This document shows positions 8,788 to 15,832 of a stretch of 64,000 bases of DNA, piece after piece. How positions within the stretch are numbered: the stretch's first letter is position 1; every line of letters starts with the position of its first letter. Source of the stretch: Streptomyces smaragdinus. Its GTDB lineage: Bacteria > Actinomycetota > Actinomycetes > Streptomycetales > Streptomycetaceae. The stretch covers positions 34,304 to 98,303 of the forward strand of contig NZ_WEGJ01000023.1 in NCBI RefSeq assembly GCF_009604385.1, written 5' to 3'. The notes below the pieces were generated by a model. It saw only the letters and a program-made list of their open reading frames with translations, searched no databases and was not told where the DNA came from. The position numbers and the translations under genes were made by a program.

Positions 8788-9464
8788 CAGACGTTCACCA
8801 GCTGCTTCAGTACGGAGGTGAAGAACGGGAGCCCCTCGGTGGTCGGCCCCGTCAGGGCCTCCACCGCGTGCTCCGGGTGCGGCATCAGGCCGACGACGTT
8901 GCCGGCGGCGTTGGTGATGCCGGCGATGTCGCGGCGTGAGCCGTTCGGGTTGACGTCGAGGTAACGGGCGACGACGCGGCCCTCCGCCTCGAGCTCGTCC
9001 AGGGTGCGCTCGTCGGCGACGTAACCGCCCTCGCCGTTCTTCAGCGGGACGGTGATCTCCTGGCCGGCCGTGTAGTCACGGGTCCAGGCGGTGTCCGCGT
9101 TCTCGATGCGCAGCTTCTGGTCGCGGCAGATGAAGTGGAGATGATCGTTACGGGTGAGCGCACCGGGCAGCAGATGCGATTCGCACAGCACCTGGAAGCC
9201 GTTGCAGATACCGAGGACCGGCATTCCGTCCTTCGCCCGCTCGATGACCGTCTCCATCACCGGGGAGAACCGGGCGATGGCGCCGCACCGCAGATAGTCG
9301 CCGTAGGAGAAGCCGCCGGGGAGCACGACCCCGTCGACCTGGTGGAGGTCCTTGTCGCGGTGCCAGAGGGAGACCGGCTCGGCGCCGGCCAGCTTCACGG
9401 CCCGCAGGGCGTCACCGTCGTCGAGGGAACCGGGGAAGGTGACGACGCCAATACGAGCGGTCAT
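8787..9464 (-). CDS. purQ: Phosphoribosylformylglycinamidine synthase glutaminase subunit
   Basis: A class I glutamine amidotransferase that releases ammonia for PurL. The 225-residue protein shows the catalytic triad Cys87 in GICNGFQ, His196 and Glu198 in PHPEHA, and the oxyanion segment VVLPGGFSYGDYLRCG. Length is normal. It overlaps purS by four bases upstream and touches purL downstream, giving strict stoichiometric coupling of the three subunits. Confidence 0.97.
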   Translation of the reverse strand: MTARIGVVTFPGSLDDGDALRAVKLAGAEPVSLWHRDKDLHQVDGVVLPGGFSYGDYLRCGAIARFSPVMETVIERAKDGMPVLGICNGFQVLCESHLLPGALTRNDHLHFICRDQKLRIENADTAWTRDYTAGQEITVPLKNGEGGYVADERTLDELEAEGRVVARYLDVNPNGSRRDIAGITNAAGNVVGLMPHPEHAVEALTGPTTEGLPFFTSVLKQLVNV

Positions 9465-9715
9465 CGGGCGTCGTCCTCGACGCGAACGGTGAAGTCCTCG
9501 ATCACGGTGTTGGCCAGGAAGGTCTCGGCCATCTTGTGGATCTCGGCGAGGGCGGCGTCGTCGGCCGGCCCCTCGAGCTCGAGTTCGAATCGCTTGCCCT
9601 GGCGGACGTCCGCGATTCCCTTGAAGCCAAGCCGGGGCAGTGCGCGCTGCACCGCCTGTCCCTGGGGGTCGAGGATCTCCGGCTTGAGCATGACGTCGAC
9701 TACGACGCGTGCCAC
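9461..9715 (-). CDS. purS: Phosphoribosylformylglycinamidine synthase subunit PurS
   Basis: The small 84-residue structural subunit that bridges PurL and PurQ in the FGAM synthase complex. The sequence MARVVVDVMLKPEILDPQG, with the later GFKGIADVRQGKRFEL segment, is typical of PurS. It is the first gene of the purS-purQ-purL operon, and the promoter should lie in the spacer shared with the divergent lsrL-type gene. Confidence 0.95.
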   Translation of the reverse strand: MARVVVDVMLKPEILDPQGQAVQRALPRLGFKGIADVRQGKRFELELEGPADDAALAEIHKMAETFLANTVIEDFTVRVEDDAR

Positions 9716-9795
9716 TGGTGCTCCCGGTGGTGAGTTGAGGCCCGCGGGCGGAGCCCGCTAATAGGTGCGTGCCGCTCAGCCTACCCCGGCAGAAA

Positions 9796-9816
9796 ATCTA
9801 CGCGGGTAGATATCTA
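9796..9816. promoter_or_regulatory. Overlapping inverted repeats between purS and the lsrL-type gene
   Basis: The 231-base divergent spacer is markedly more AT-rich than its surroundings. It contains ATCTAC-GCGG-GTAGAT (9796-9811), overlapping a perfect TAGATATCTA palindrome (9807-9816). This looks like an operator for a dimeric regulator acting on purS, on the lsrL-type gene, or on both. The binding protein is unknown. Confidence 0.4.
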
Positions 9817-9946
9817 GCCGTCACGTTGTAAATCCTGTTACGTTTCGCCGCGAGACACGCGGACGCATTCCAAGTACGCCGTCATTTATTCACCGCCCTG
9901 TGAGATAAAGAAAATGCAGGCGGAGCCATACGGAAGGACCGATTTC

Positions 9947-10264
9947 GTGGCGCAGCGCGTAGTGGTCACCCTCTCCGACGACATCGACGGTGGGGAGGCC
10001 GCCGAGACGGTCCTCTTCGGACTCGACGGAAAGTCGTACGAGATCGACCTGAACCAGGCGAACGCGAAGAAACTCCGGCAGGCCCTGGAGCCGTTCCTCG
10101 CCGCCGGCCGCAAGAAGTCCGCCTCCGGCGCGGTCTACAAGCGCAGCTCGGTCGCCCCCGACCCGGCCACGGTCCGCGCCTGGGCCTCGTCCAACGGCAT
10201 GGAGGTCCCGGCCCGGGGCCGTATCCCGAAGCGGGTCTACGAGGCGTTCAACGCGGCCCACTGA
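9947..10264 (+). CDS. lsrL: Lsr2 paralogue (LsrL type) nucleoid-associated protein
   Basis: A small xenogeneic silencer-type DNA-bridging protein, 105 residues from the GTG at 9947. The N-terminal dimerisation domain carries VVVTLSDDIDGGEAAETV and the FGLDGKSYEIDL signature. The C-terminal DNA-binding domain ends with the minor-groove-inserting RGR motif in ARGRIPKRVYEAF. GTG 9947 is preferred over an ATG at 9914 because a GGAAGGA ribosome binding site sits 8 bases before it and Lsr2 proteins begin MAQ(K/R)V. A second, canonical Lsr2 is encoded at 20177-20515. Known Lsr2 proteins bind AT-rich DNA and silence foreign genes; what this paralogue does separately cannot be read from sequence. Confidence 0.92.
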   Translation: MAQRVVVTLSDDIDGGEAAETVLFGLDGKSYEIDLNQANAKKLRQALEPFLAAGRKKSASGAVYKRSSVAPDPATVRAWASSNGMEVPARGRIPKRVYEAFNAAH

Positions 10265-10306
10265 CCGCCCGCCGGCCTCCCGCTGATCTTCGAAACCCGT
10301 ACTCAG

Positions 10307-10337
10307 TTGCGTCACCCCCCGGTTGTTGGGCTAGAGT
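10307..10337 (+). promoter_or_regulatory. Probable promoter of the tRNA-Gly cluster
   Basis: TTGCGT (10307-10312) and TAGAGT (10332-10337), separated by 19 bases, resemble a vegetative sigma promoter. They lie 37 bases before the first tRNA gene. Confidence 0.45.
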
Positions 10338-10374
10338 CAGGTCCACGCCGAGGGGGCGCAGCAAGGCCCCTCAC

Positions 10375-10446
10375 GCGGGTGTAGCTCAGTAGTAGAGCGC
10401 CCTCTTTCCAAGAGGGAGGCGCAGTGTGCGATCCCTGTCACCCGCT
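10375..10446 (+). tRNA. tRNA-Gly (anticodon TCC), atypical elbow; candidate non-proteinogenic tRNA
   Basis: The acceptor stem is GCGGGTG/CACCCGC, the D stem GCTC/GAGC, and the anticodon arm CCCTC-TTTCCAA-GAGGG gives anticodon TCC. Glycine identity bases G1-C72, C2-G71, C35, C36 and discriminator T73 are present. The D loop is AGTAGTA, which lacks the G18-G19 pair. The T loop reads GTGCGATC, with GTGC replacing the universal GTTC. The T stem pairs only if one T is bulged (GCAG-T-G with C-CTGT). CCA is not encoded. Loss of the elbow and the T stem contacts used by EF-Tu, with glycyl-tRNA synthetase identity kept, resembles the staphylococcal tRNA-Gly dedicated to peptidoglycan bridges. It could also be a decayed gene. 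Confidence 0.75.
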
Positions 10447-10525
10447 CTGAACAGCCTTCGGGCCTGGTCTTGACGATCAGGTACAGTGGTTGTCGCGCCG
10501 GACGATGTGAGTCGTTCGGAGGCAT

Positions 10526-10598
10526 GCGGACGTGGCTCAGTTGGTAGAGCATCACCTTGCCAAGGTGAGGGTCGCGAGTTCGAATCTCGTCGTCCGCT
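10526..10598 (+). tRNA. tRNA-Gly (anticodon GCC), copy 1
   Basis: A complete 73-base cloverleaf: acceptor GCGGACG/CGTCCGC, D arm GCTC-AGTTGGTA-GAGC with the normal GG, anticodon loop TTGCCAA (GCC), T arm GCGAG-TTCGAAT-CTCGT, discriminator T, and no encoded CCA. It reads the major glycine codons of a high-GC genome. It is identical to the copy at 10636-10708. Confidence 0.98.
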
Positions 10599-10635
10599 CG
10601 GTGCCGGATCTTTTTTGATCTGTCGCACGTTTCAT

Positions 10636-10708
10636 GCGGACGTGGCTCAGTTGGTAGAGCATCACCTTGCCAAGGTGAGGGTCGCGAGTTCGAATCTCGT
10701 CGTCCGCT
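10636..10708 (+). tRNA. tRNA-Gly (anticodon GCC), copy 2
   Basis: Identical in all 73 bases to the copy 110 bases upstream, and part of the same three-gene glycine tRNA cluster. A strong terminator follows 10 bases later. Confidence 0.98.
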
Positions 10709-10718
10709 CCAGTTGTTC

Positions 10719-10751
10719 GAAGGGCCCCGGTCAAGTCGACCGGGGCCCTTC
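10719..10751 (+). terminator. Terminator of the tRNA-Gly cluster
   Basis: A perfect 14-base stem, GAAGGGCCCCGGTC (10719-10732) with GACCGGGGCCCTTC (10738-10751), around the loop AAGTC. There is no T run, as is common for Streptomyces terminators. Confidence 0.7.
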
Positions 10752-10778
10752 GCGTTCCGTGTGCCAGGATCGAGGACG

Positions 10779-11699
10779 ATGACTGTTACGGCGACGAACA
10801 CCTCCGGATCCACCGCCCCGCTCGACCCGGCCGTCCTGCACGAGGCGGTCGTCGACTGGTTCGGTGAGCACGCCCGCGATCTGCCCTGGCGACGGCCGGA
10901 GGCGGGCGCCTGGGGCGTGATGGTCAGCGAGTTCATGCTGCAGCAGACGCCGGTGGCGCGGGTGCTGCCGGTGTACGAGCAGTGGCTGAAGCGCTGGCCC
11001 TCCCCCGCCGCGCTGGCGGTGGACGCCCCGGGCGAGGCGGTACGGGCCTGGGGCCGGCTCGGCTATCCGCGCCGGGCGCTGCGGCTGCACGCGGCGGCGG
11101 TGGCCATACAGGAGCGGCACGCCGGGGTCGTACCGCGGCGGCACGAGCATCTGCTGGCGCTGCCCGGGATCGGGGAGTACACGGCGGCGGCGGTGGCGTC
11201 CTTCGCGTACGGGCAGCGGCACGCGGTGCTGGACACCAACGTGCGGCGGGTGTTCGCCCGGGCGGTGAGCGGTACGGAGTTTCCGCCGGGGGCGACGACG
11301 GCGGCCGAGCGGCGGATCGCGCGGCAGCTGCTGCCGGAGGGTGACGCGGCGGCGGCGCGCTGGGCGGCGGCGACGATGGAGCTCGGGGCGCTGGTCTGCA
11401 AGGCGTCGGCGCCGGTGTGCGTGGGGTGTCCGATCGCGGCGGCGTGCGCGTGGCGGCTGGCGGGGTCTCCGGCGTACGACGGTCCGCCGCGGCGGGGGCA
11501 GACGTACGCCGGGACGGACCGGCAGGTGCGGGGGCGGCTGCTCGCCGTGCTGCGGGCGTCGGCGGAGCCGGTGGCGCAGGCGGTGCTGGACGGGGCGTGG
11601 CAGGAGCCGGTGCAGCGGGCGCGGGCGCTGGACGGGCTGGTCGCGGACGGGCTGGTGGAGCCGCTGGAGGGCGGGCTGTACCGGCTGCCGGGGGCTTAG
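10779..11699 (+). CDS. mutY: A/G-specific adenine glycosylase
   Basis: Base-excision repair enzyme that removes adenine mispaired with 8-oxoguanine. The 306-residue protein has the catalytic Glu in SEFMLQQT, a helix-hairpin-helix LPGIGEYTAAAV, the catalytic Asp in VLDTNVRRV, and a C-X6-C-X2-C-X5-C cluster (CKASAPVCVGCPIAAAC) for the [4Fe-4S] group. The C-terminal NUDIX-like recognition domain is very short, as in many actinobacterial MutY proteins. ATG 10779 is used because the 22 upstream in-frame residues overlap the tRNA terminator and are not MutY-like. In other Streptomyces mutY lies near radA and disA (from memory); here it follows tRNA genes. It converges on the VOC gene with 3 bases between stop codons. 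Confidence 0.93.
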   Translation: MTVTATNTSGSTAPLDPAVLHEAVVDWFGEHARDLPWRRPEAGAWGVMVSEFMLQQTPVARVLPVYEQWLKRWPSPAALAVDAPGEAVRAWGRLGYPRRALRLHAAAVAIQERHAGVVPRRHEHLLALPGIGEYTAAAVASFAYGQRHAVLDTNVRRVFARAVSGTEFPPGATTAAERRIARQLLPEGDAAAARWAAATMELGALVCKASAPVCVGCPIAAACAWRLAGSPAYDGPPRRGQTYAGTDRQVRGRLLAVLRASAEPVAQAVLDGAWQEPVQRARALDGLVADGLVEPLEGGLYRLPGA

Positions 11700-11702
11700 T
11701 CC

Positions 11703-12146
11703 TTACGCCCAGTCCTGCTCCGTGTCGAGGTCCACGTGGGCCTCGGTGAGGGAGAACCAGTTCCCGCTGTCGTCGCGGAGGATCGCCTCCGTGCCGTAGG
11801 GGCGCTCGACCGGCTCCTGGACGAACTCGACGCCCCGCTTCCTCAGCTCCTCGTACGTGGCGCGGCAGTCGTCCGTGCCGAGGACCATGGCGCCGAGGAC
11901 GCCCTTGTCGACCAGCGCGGTCAGCGCCTCGGCGGAGTCGGGGTCGAGGCCGCCGCCGCTGTGGACGTCCATCAGGGTCAGCTGGGTCTCGGGCTTGCCC
12001 GGGACGCAGACGGTGACCCAGCGCATGCCGCCCTCGCCCATGGTGAGGTCGCTGACCTTCTCGAAGCCGAGCTTCTCCGTGTAGAACTTCAGCGAGCGGT
12101 CCTGGTCGGTGGACCAGACGGGGGCGATCGCGAGTCGGGTGATCAT
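11703..12146 (-). CDS. VOC (glyoxalase/bleomycin-resistance) superfamily protein
   Basis: A 147-residue single-chain VOC protein with two beta-alpha-beta-beta-beta modules: LAIAPVWSTDQDRSLKFYTE opens the first, and the second ends LRDDSGNWFSLTEA. Proteins with this pattern include lactoylglutathione-lyase-like enzymes and small-molecule binding proteins; the substrate is unknown. It lies 33 bases downstream of an AraC-type regulator on the same strand, which suggests a regulated two-gene unit. Confidence 0.8.
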   Translation of the reverse strand: MITRLAIAPVWSTDQDRSLKFYTEKLGFEKVSDLTMGEGGMRWVTVCVPGKPETQLTLMDVHSGGGLDPDSAEALTALVDKGVLGAMVLGTDDCRATYEELRKRGVEFVQEPVERPYGTEAILRDDSGNWFSLTEAHVDLDTEQDWA

Positions 12147-12179
12147 TTCTACGGGCTCCTCGTACGTCGGTGGACCCCT

Positions 12180-12623
12180 TCACCGTAGGACGGCCGGCCC
12201 GTCCCCGGCTTCTTCGGAATTGCGGTCCGTACGGGGCCGGAATCCGCCCGTCCACAGCAACGCGTAGCACCCGGGGACCATGGCGGCCCCCCGGCCCACG
12301 TGGGCGTCGCGGTACTCCACCGGGGTCATCCCGGTGACCTGCTTGAAGCGGGAGCAGAACGTACCGAGGGCGGCGAAGCCCACCGCGGCGCAGATCTCGG
12401 TGACGGTCAGATCGCAGGTCCGCAGCAGCTCCCGGGCGCGCTCGATCCGCCGCCGGGCGAGATAGCTGCCGGGGGTCTCGCCGTACGCGTCCCGGAAGAC
12501 CCGTACGAAATGAAACCGGCTGTACCCCGCCCGCGCGGCGACAGCCTCGAGGTCGAGCGCCGGATCGGACCACTCCCGGTCCATGGCGTCCTTGGCGAGC
12601 CGGAGCCTGCGGAGGTCGGACAC
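12180..12623 (-). CDS. AraC family transcriptional regulator (DNA-binding domain only)
   Basis: A 147-residue protein made almost entirely of the double helix-turn-helix AraC domain. The first HTH is around LDLEAVAARAGYSRFHFVRVF, and the second contains TVTEICAAVGFAALGTFCSRF followed by the family signature GMTPVEYR. There is no N-terminal ligand domain. The roughly 45 C-terminal residues are not recognised. Together with the adjacent VOC gene it probably forms a small detoxification or sensing unit. Confidence 0.85.
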   Translation of the reverse strand: MSDLRRLRLAKDAMDREWSDPALDLEAVAARAGYSRFHFVRVFRDAYGETPGSYLARRRIERARELLRTCDLTVTEICAAVGFAALGTFCSRFKQVTGMTPVEYRDAHVGRGAAMVPGCYALLWTGGFRPRTDRNSEEAGDGPAVLR

Positions 12624-12673
12624 CTTCCGATCGTGCCACGGGGGTCCGACAGTCCGGCCCCCACGAACGCCGA

Positions 12674-12703
12674 AGGGCCGCGCGTCCGAAGACGCGCGGC
12701 CCT
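12674..12703 (-). terminator. Terminator downstream of the MFS exporter
   Basis: A perfect 13-base stem, AGGGCCGCGCGTC (12674-12686) with GACGCGCGGCCCT (12691-12703), and a CGAA tetraloop. It lies 14 bases past the MFS stop codon. Confidence 0.7.
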
Positions 12704-12716
12704 GTCGTGGCGAAGG

Positions 12717-14306
12717 TCAGGCCTGGGCTGCCGCGGGCTCCGCCGGGGCCGACTCCGCCTTCTTCTCCGGGCCCGCTCCCCGCAGCGGGATCTCCTTGAC
12801 CAGCCACGACGCCGCGAAGGCGAGGATCGCCAGCATCGCGCCCCAGAAGAAGACCTGGTGCGTGCCGTCGGCGACCGCGTGGAAGTACGCGCTCTTCATC
12901 TGCGGGTCCAGCCTGGCCATCGACGCCTTGTCGAGCTGCGCGGCGACCTTGTCGCCGGCCGGGCCGACCCGCGCCGTCAGGGTCTCGGTGACCGCGCTGC
13001 TGAACAGCGACCCCATCAGCGAGACACCGAACGAGCCGCCGATGGTCCGGGTCAGCGTGACCGTGGACGAGCCGGAGCCCATGTCCCGCATCTCCACGCT
13101 GTTCTGCGCGATGAGCATGGTGATCTGCATCAGGAAGCCCATACCGGCGCCCAGCACCGCCATGTAGACGCCCGACTCGAACCGCGAGGTCTCGGTGTCC
13201 ATGGTCGACAGCAGATACAGGCCGGTGACCATCAGCGCGCCGCCGGTGATGGGGAGGACCTTGTACTTGCCCGTCTGCGTCGTGTAGCGGCCCGCGAACA
13301 GCGAGATCACCATCATCGACAGCAGCATCGGCAGCAGCAGCAGCCCGGAGTTCGTCGCGGACGCGCCCTGCACGCTCTGCTGGAACAGCGGGAGGAAGGT
13401 GATCGCGCCGAACATCGAGAAGCCGACGAGGAAGCCGATGATGTTCATCAGCGAGAAGTTCCGGTTACGGAAGATCCGCAGCGGAATGATCGGCTCCGCC
13501 GCCCGCGTCTCCACGAAGACGAACGCGACCAGCGACACCACGCCCAGCACCGCGAGCCCGATGATCGTGCCGGAGGCCCACTCGTACTCCAGCCCGCCCC
13601 ACGACGTGACCAGCACCAGGGAGGTGATGCCGGTGGTCAGCAGCAGCGCCCCGAGATAGTCGACCTTCGTCTTGGTGCGCTTCTTCGGCAGATGCAGCAC
13701 CGCCGAGATCATGAACAGCGCCACCGCGCCCAGCGGCAGGTTGATGTAGAAGGCCCAGCGCCAGCCGAGGTGGTCGGTGATCGTCCCGCCGACCAGCGGG
13801 CCACCGATCATCGCGACGGCCATGACCGCGGCCATCATGCCCTGGTACTTGCCCCGCTCCCGGGGCGGGATGAGATCGCCGATGATCGCCATCACACCGA
13901 CGATCAGACCGCCGGCGCCCAGCCCCTGGACCCCGCGGAACGCGATCAGCTGGCCCATGTCCTGCGCCATGCCGGAGAGCGCGGAGCCGATCAGGAACAG
14001 CACGATCGACGACATGAACACGCCCTTACGGCCGAACATGTCGCCGAACTTCCCCCACAGCGGGGTGGAGGCGGCGGTCGCCAGGGCGTACGCGGTGACG
14101 ACCCAGGAGAGGTGGTTGAGCCCGCCCAGCTCACCGACGATGGTCGGCATCGCGGTGCCGACGATCATGTTGTCCAGCATCGCGAGCAGCATCGCGATCA
14201 TCAGGCCCAGCAGGACCACCCGTACGTTCTTAGGGGCCGGCACCCCTGAATCCCCCGGTTTCTCCAGCACCACTTCCGGCTTCTCCGACTCGGACACCCC
14301 GTACAC
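12717..14306 (-). CDS. MFS drug:proton antiporter, EmrB/QacA (DHA2) type
   Basis: A cytoplasmic-membrane multidrug exporter of about 529 residues with the 14-helix DHA2 layout. Motif A-like LWGKFGDMFGRK lies between helices 2 and 3, followed by LIAFRGVQGLGAGGLI and the motif C-like GPLVGGTI. The N-terminal 30 residues and the last 30 are hydrophilic. The start is GTG 14306 or the GTG nine bases later (MSESEKPEVVLE). It is divergent from a TetR-family gene. Its own promoter (TTGGCG-17-TAGCGA) is overlapped by one operator half, so TetR repression relieved by a drug-like ligand is the likely control. Confidence 0.92.
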   Translation of the reverse strand: MYGVSESEKPEVVLEKPGDSGVPAPKNVRVVLLGLMIAMLLAMLDNMIVGTAMPTIVGELGGLNHLSWVVTAYALATAASTPLWGKFGDMFGRKGVFMSSIVLFLIGSALSGMAQDMGQLIAFRGVQGLGAGGLIVGVMAIIGDLIPPRERGKYQGMMAAVMAVAMIGGPLVGGTITDHLGWRWAFYINLPLGAVALFMISAVLHLPKKRTKTKVDYLGALLLTTGITSLVLVTSWGGLEYEWASGTIIGLAVLGVVSLVAFVFVETRAAEPIIPLRIFRNRNFSLMNIIGFLVGFSMFGAITFLPLFQQSVQGASATNSGLLLLPMLLSMMVISLFAGRYTTQTGKYKVLPITGGALMVTGLYLLSTMDTETSRFESGVYMAVLGAGMGFLMQITMLIAQNSVEMRDMGSGSSTVTLTRTIGGSFGVSLMGSLFSSAVTETLTARVGPAGDKVAAQLDKASMARLDPQMKSAYFHAVADGTHQVFFWGAMLAILAFAASWLVKEIPLRGAGPEKKAESAPAEPAAAQA

Positions 14307-14308
14307 CT

Positions 14309-14380
14309 ACTTACTTGTCGCCCGGCTAGTTCGCTACCATGGAGAAAGTACGCCGCCAACTAGCCGGGCGTCAAGTAAGT
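14309..14380. promoter_or_regulatory. Divergent tetR/MFS promoters with large inverted-repeat operator
   Basis: Two 23-base arms, 14309-14331 and 14358-14380, are reverse complements of each other with one mismatch. Each arm is itself an imperfect palindrome (ACTAGCC...AAGTAAGT type), so two TetR-dimer sites are likely. For the MFS gene, -35 TTGGCG (14359-14354) and -10 TAGCGA (14336-14331) place the transcript start inside the left arm. For tetR, TTACTT (14311-14316) and TACCAT (14335-14340) are 18 bases apart, and the right arm lies just downstream. Confidence 0.75.
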
Positions 14381-14404
14381 TCCGCGTGAACGAGGAGAAC
14401 AGCG

Positions 14405-14962
14405 ATGGCCAGGGGCGACACCCGTCAGCGGATCCAGGACGTGGCCCTGGAGCTCTTCGCGGAGAAGGGGTACGAGTCGACCTCCCTGCGGGAGATCGCG
14501 GAGCGCCTCGACGTCACCAAGGCCGCGCTCTACTACCACTTCAAAACCAAGGAAGACATCCTGGTCAGCCTGGCCGAGGACCTCGGCGCCCCGCTGGACG
14601 ACCTGATCGAGTGGGGCAAGGGGCAGCCGCGGACGCTGGCGACGAAGAAGGAGCTGCTCGACCGCTACAGCGTGGCGCTGATGGGCGGCGTGAAGCTGTT
14701 CCGGTTCATGCAGGAGAACCAGGCGGCCCTGCGGAACCTGCATCTCGGCGAGACCTTCAAGGACCGGATGTTCGCCGTCCAGGGCCTGCTGCGGGACGAG
14801 GACGCCTCGCTGGCGGACCAGGTGCGCTGCACGACGGCGATCTTCTCGCTGCACGCGGGGTTCTTCGCGCTGCGGGACGTGGACGCGGACCCGGAGGTCA
14901 AGCGGCTGGCGATGCTGGAGGTCGCGCAGGACCTGATCACGGCGTCGCACCACGGGGCGTAG
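14405..14962 (+). CDS. TetR family transcriptional regulator
   Basis: A 185-residue repressor. The N-terminal HTH follows the family pattern: RQRIQDVALELFAEKGYEST, then SLREIAERLDVTKAALYYHF near residues 28-47, then KTKEDIL. The C-terminal all-helical region is the ligand and dimer domain. A GAGGAG ribosome binding site lies 7 bases before the ATG. It is divergent from the MFS exporter and shares the operator at 14309-14380, so autoregulation and exporter control are likely. Confidence 0.92.
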   Translation: MARGDTRQRIQDVALELFAEKGYESTSLREIAERLDVTKAALYYHFKTKEDILVSLAEDLGAPLDDLIEWGKGQPRTLATKKELLDRYSVALMGGVKLFRFMQENQAALRNLHLGETFKDRMFAVQGLLRDEDASLADQVRCTTAIFSLHAGFFALRDVDADPEVKRLAMLEVAQDLITASHHGA

Positions 14963-14977
14963 CCCCCGTACACACGT

Positions 14978-15012
14978 GAGCGCGCCCCGGGCGGGATGCC
15001 CGGGGCGCGCTC
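14978..15012. terminator. Bidirectional terminator between tetR and the M23 peptidase gene
   Basis: A perfect 15-base stem, GAGCGCGCCCCGGGC (14978-14992) with GCCCGGGGCGCGCTC (14998-15012), and a five-base loop. It sits between convergent genes. Confidence 0.75.
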
Positions 15013-15030
15013 GTGTCCGTAGGGGGACGG

Positions 15031-15594
15031 TCAGCCGTGCAGCTTGACGCCGTGGTGGGTCAGGAAGGTGACCGGGTTGACGGCGGAGCCGTAGTACGGG
15101 GTCTTGCGGATCTCGAAGTGCAGGTGGGGGCCCGTGCTGTTGCCGGTGGAGCCGGACAGCGCGATCGTCTCGTTCTTCTTGACGTGCTCGCCGACCTTCA
15201 CCTTGAACTTGGACAGGTGGCCGTACTGCGAGTAGACACCGTTGGCGTGCTTGATCACGATGTTGTTGCCGTACGCGCCGCCCCAGCCGGCCTCGACGAC
15301 CTTGCCGGCGTGGACCGAATGGACCTTGGTGCCGTTCGGGACGGCGAAGTCCTGGCCGGAGTGCTTGTGGGCCCAGTGGGAGCCGCCCTGGTCGAACTTG
15401 CCGGTGAAGACGTACTTACCGGTGATCGGGCTGGTCCAGGCGCTGGCGGCCTTGGCCGGCTTCGCCTTCGGGGCCTCGTGGACACCGGCGGCGTTCGCCG
15501 CACCGCCACCCAGCAGGGCTATGACGCCCGCGCCGGCCACGAGAGCACCGGTGGTCTTGGCGGTACGGAGGTTGAACTTCGCGGTGTTCGACAT
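15031..15594 (-). CDS. Secreted M23 family metallopeptidase
   Basis: A 187-residue exported cell-wall endopeptidase of the lysostaphin-like LytM type. A signal peptide with hydrophobic core ALVAGAGVIALLGGGAANA ends near residue 35. A short linker (APKAKPAKAAS) leads to the M23 domain with zinc ligands in HSGQDF (H-x3-D type) and PHLHFE, and the second motif ANGVYSQYGHLS. There is no LysM or other anchoring domain. ATG 15594 follows an AAAGG ribosome binding site; the upstream in-frame extension covers the promoter and is not coding. Confidence 0.93.
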   Translation of the reverse strand: MSNTAKFNLRTAKTTGALVAGAGVIALLGGGAANAAGVHEAPKAKPAKAASAWTSPITGKYVFTGKFDQGGSHWAHKHSGQDFAVPNGTKVHSVHAGKVVEAGWGGAYGNNIVIKHANGVYSQYGHLSKFKVKVGEHVKKNETIALSGSTGNSTGPHLHFEIRKTPYYGSAVNPVTFLTHHGVKLHG

Positions 15595-15650
15595 CAGAGA
15601 AAACCTTTCGTATTGCGTTGAGCCCGGCTGCGTTCCGAACTCGCAATTCA

Positions 15651-15680
15651 TTGGTAACCCGGATGCCCGAGGGGTTTCAA
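15651..15680 (-). promoter_or_regulatory. Probable promoter of the M23 peptidase gene
   Basis: On the minus strand, TTGAAA (15680-15675), an 18-base spacer and TACCAA (15656-15651) resemble a vegetative promoter. It predicts a leader of about 50 bases before the ATG at 15594. No c-di-AMP riboswitch motifs were recognised in the leader. Confidence 0.5.
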
Positions 15681-15832
15681 GAGGGGGTATTACTAATGCC
15701 GACCGTAGCTCCGGACCCAGTATTTTCGCCCCTTCCGGACCCCTTCCCGCCCCCTCTGTCCCGGCCCGCCGAGCCCTCTCCGGTACGCCCGAACGCCCAC
15801 AGCCCTTGCCATGACTGGGCAAGCCCCCGTAC

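Noticed and set aside
10447..10525. A separate promoter between the first and second tRNA-Gly genes (TTGACG and TACAGT)
   Set aside because: The two hexamers are only 8 bases apart, which is too close for a -35/-10 pair, and other pairings have weak -35 elements.
15595..15830. c-di-AMP (ydaO-type) riboswitch before the M23 peptidase gene
   Set aside because: Streptomyces cell-wall hydrolases often carry one, so the leader was checked, but conserved riboswitch core motifs were not found and the predicted leader is only about 50 bases.
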